In this document: in pieces, positions 6,116 through 6,471 of the stretch
Layout of the letters: the number at the start of each line of letters is the position of its first letter
Position numbering within the stretch: position 1 is the stretch's first letter
From: Planctomycetota bacterium
GTDB lineage: Bacteria > Planctomycetota > Planctomycetia > Isosphaerales > Isosphaeraceae
Length of the DNA: 6,471 nucleotides
Direction of reading: 5' to 3'
NCBI GenBank assembly: GCA_021778575.1
Contig: JAJYCH010000145.1
Span: 2,208-8,678 of the forward strand
Notes under the pieces: generated by a model
Databases searched by the model: none
What the model saw: only the letters and a program-made list of their open reading frames with translations
Told to the model about the DNA's origin: nothing
Made by a program: the position numbers and the translations under genes

Positions 6116-6471
6116 TTATTGCCCGGTGAATTGCTGGCGTTCGGTCGAGCTGCGCTGGGTTCTCATGAACGGCACGCGAACGGGTTTGGGCGGAGTAATC
6201 GCCTGGCCGGTCCCTCCCAGGTCGGGGAAGTAGGCCTTGGGCCGGAACCCGGACTTGAGGTCGGTGAAGACGATCGATTGCGGGTCGGTGAAGTCGCTCG
6301 CCCGGGTCGCCTTGTTGAAGCGAAGCGTCTTGCCTCGCCCGGCCGAGAACGGTTGCCCCTTGCTATCCTGGCGGGTCAGCGAGACTTCCTTGTCATCTTC
6401 GCCGTAGGCGTAGATCAGCTCGCTGGCCGAGTCATAGGTGATCCGGTCGGCCGTGATGGTGCTGTCGATGG
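6116..6471 (-). CDS. C-terminal part of a protein, possibly OstA/LptA-like (5' end outside the window)
   Basis: An uninterrupted minus-strand frame enters from the window edge and ends at the TAA at 6116-6118, giving the last 118 codons of a longer protein. The visible part begins IDSTITADRITYDSASELIY and continues with a beta-rich pattern (AYGEDDKEVSLTRQD, then GRGKTLRFNKATR). Alternating short strands of the form 'adritYdsaselIyAyG' resemble the OstA/LptA fold, which binds lipopolysaccharide in the periplasm and is often found in long planctomycete proteins. The last 30 or so residues are Pro/Thr/Gln/Arg-rich and look disordered. Coding is supported by clean codon use in this frame and by the convergent hairpins just beyond its stop. 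The OstA relation is a pattern-based guess; the coding call is firmer. Confidence 0.7.
   Translation of the reverse strand, partial: IDSTITADRITYDSASELIYAYGEDDKEVSLTRQDSKGQPFSAGRGKTLRFNKATRASDFTDPQSIVFTDLKSGFRPKAYFPDLGGTGQAITPPKPVRVPFMRTQRSSTERQQFTGQ

Noticed and set aside
6039..6233. A 64-codon plus-strand frame after the aldolase
   Set aside because: It starts inside the second hairpin and overlaps the better-supported minus-strand partial gene. No motif or ribosome site supports it.
1..6471. CRISPR arrays, tRNA genes, insertion sequences, attachment sites
   Set aside because: No regularly spaced direct repeats, cloverleaf-like sequence, transposase-like protein or terminal inverted repeats were seen by eye.

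Overview
The window is GC-rich and tightly coded. It probably comes from a member of the Planctomycetota, perhaps an Isosphaeraceae-like lineage. That placement is an inference from the base composition, the family mix (a CHASE3 hybrid kinase, a CpaE-like ATPase, a LacD-family aldolase, a possible OstA-like protein) and the general look of the proteins. No rRNA or marker gene is present to confirm it.

Layout. (1) Positions 1-100 are an operon end with one hairpin. (2) Positions 101-4412, minus strand, hold a three-gene signalling operon. In transcription order it encodes a membrane-bound hybrid histidine kinase (4412 to 1725), a CpaE/TadZ-type MinD/ParA-like ATPase with a degenerate receiver domain (1737 to 550, overlapping the kinase gene by 13 nt) and a stand-alone CheY-like receiver (523 to 101, 26 nt downstream). 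(3) Positions 4413-4814 are a divergent intergenic region with weak promoter-like and inverted-repeat signals. (4) Positions 4815-5942, plus strand, encode a tagatose-1,6-bisphosphate aldolase (LacD) family protein. (5) Positions 5943-6115 are a convergent intergenic region with two strong hairpins, one a perfect 17-bp inverted repeat next to a T-rich tract. (6) Positions 6116-6471, minus strand, are the 3' end of a gene that runs off the window, possibly an OstA/LptA-like envelope protein.

How the genes may work together. The kinase carries every element of a multistep phosphorelay: CHASE3 sensor, HisKA with His243, HATPase, two intact receivers (Asp534, Asp674) and a C-terminal HPt domain (His814). 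The stand-alone receiver (Asp59) is a natural last acceptor. The ATPase between them has a receiver-like fold at its N-terminus without the phosphoacceptor Asp or the conserved Lys, and a Walker A-like loop without either usual Lys. It may therefore be a spatial or scaffolding partner of the relay rather than a phosphorylated output. No Tad/Flp pilus gene is visible, so its usual context is missing here. This kinase, ATPase and receiver trio is the most interesting feature of the window. The aldolase and the partial gene look like independent transcription units.
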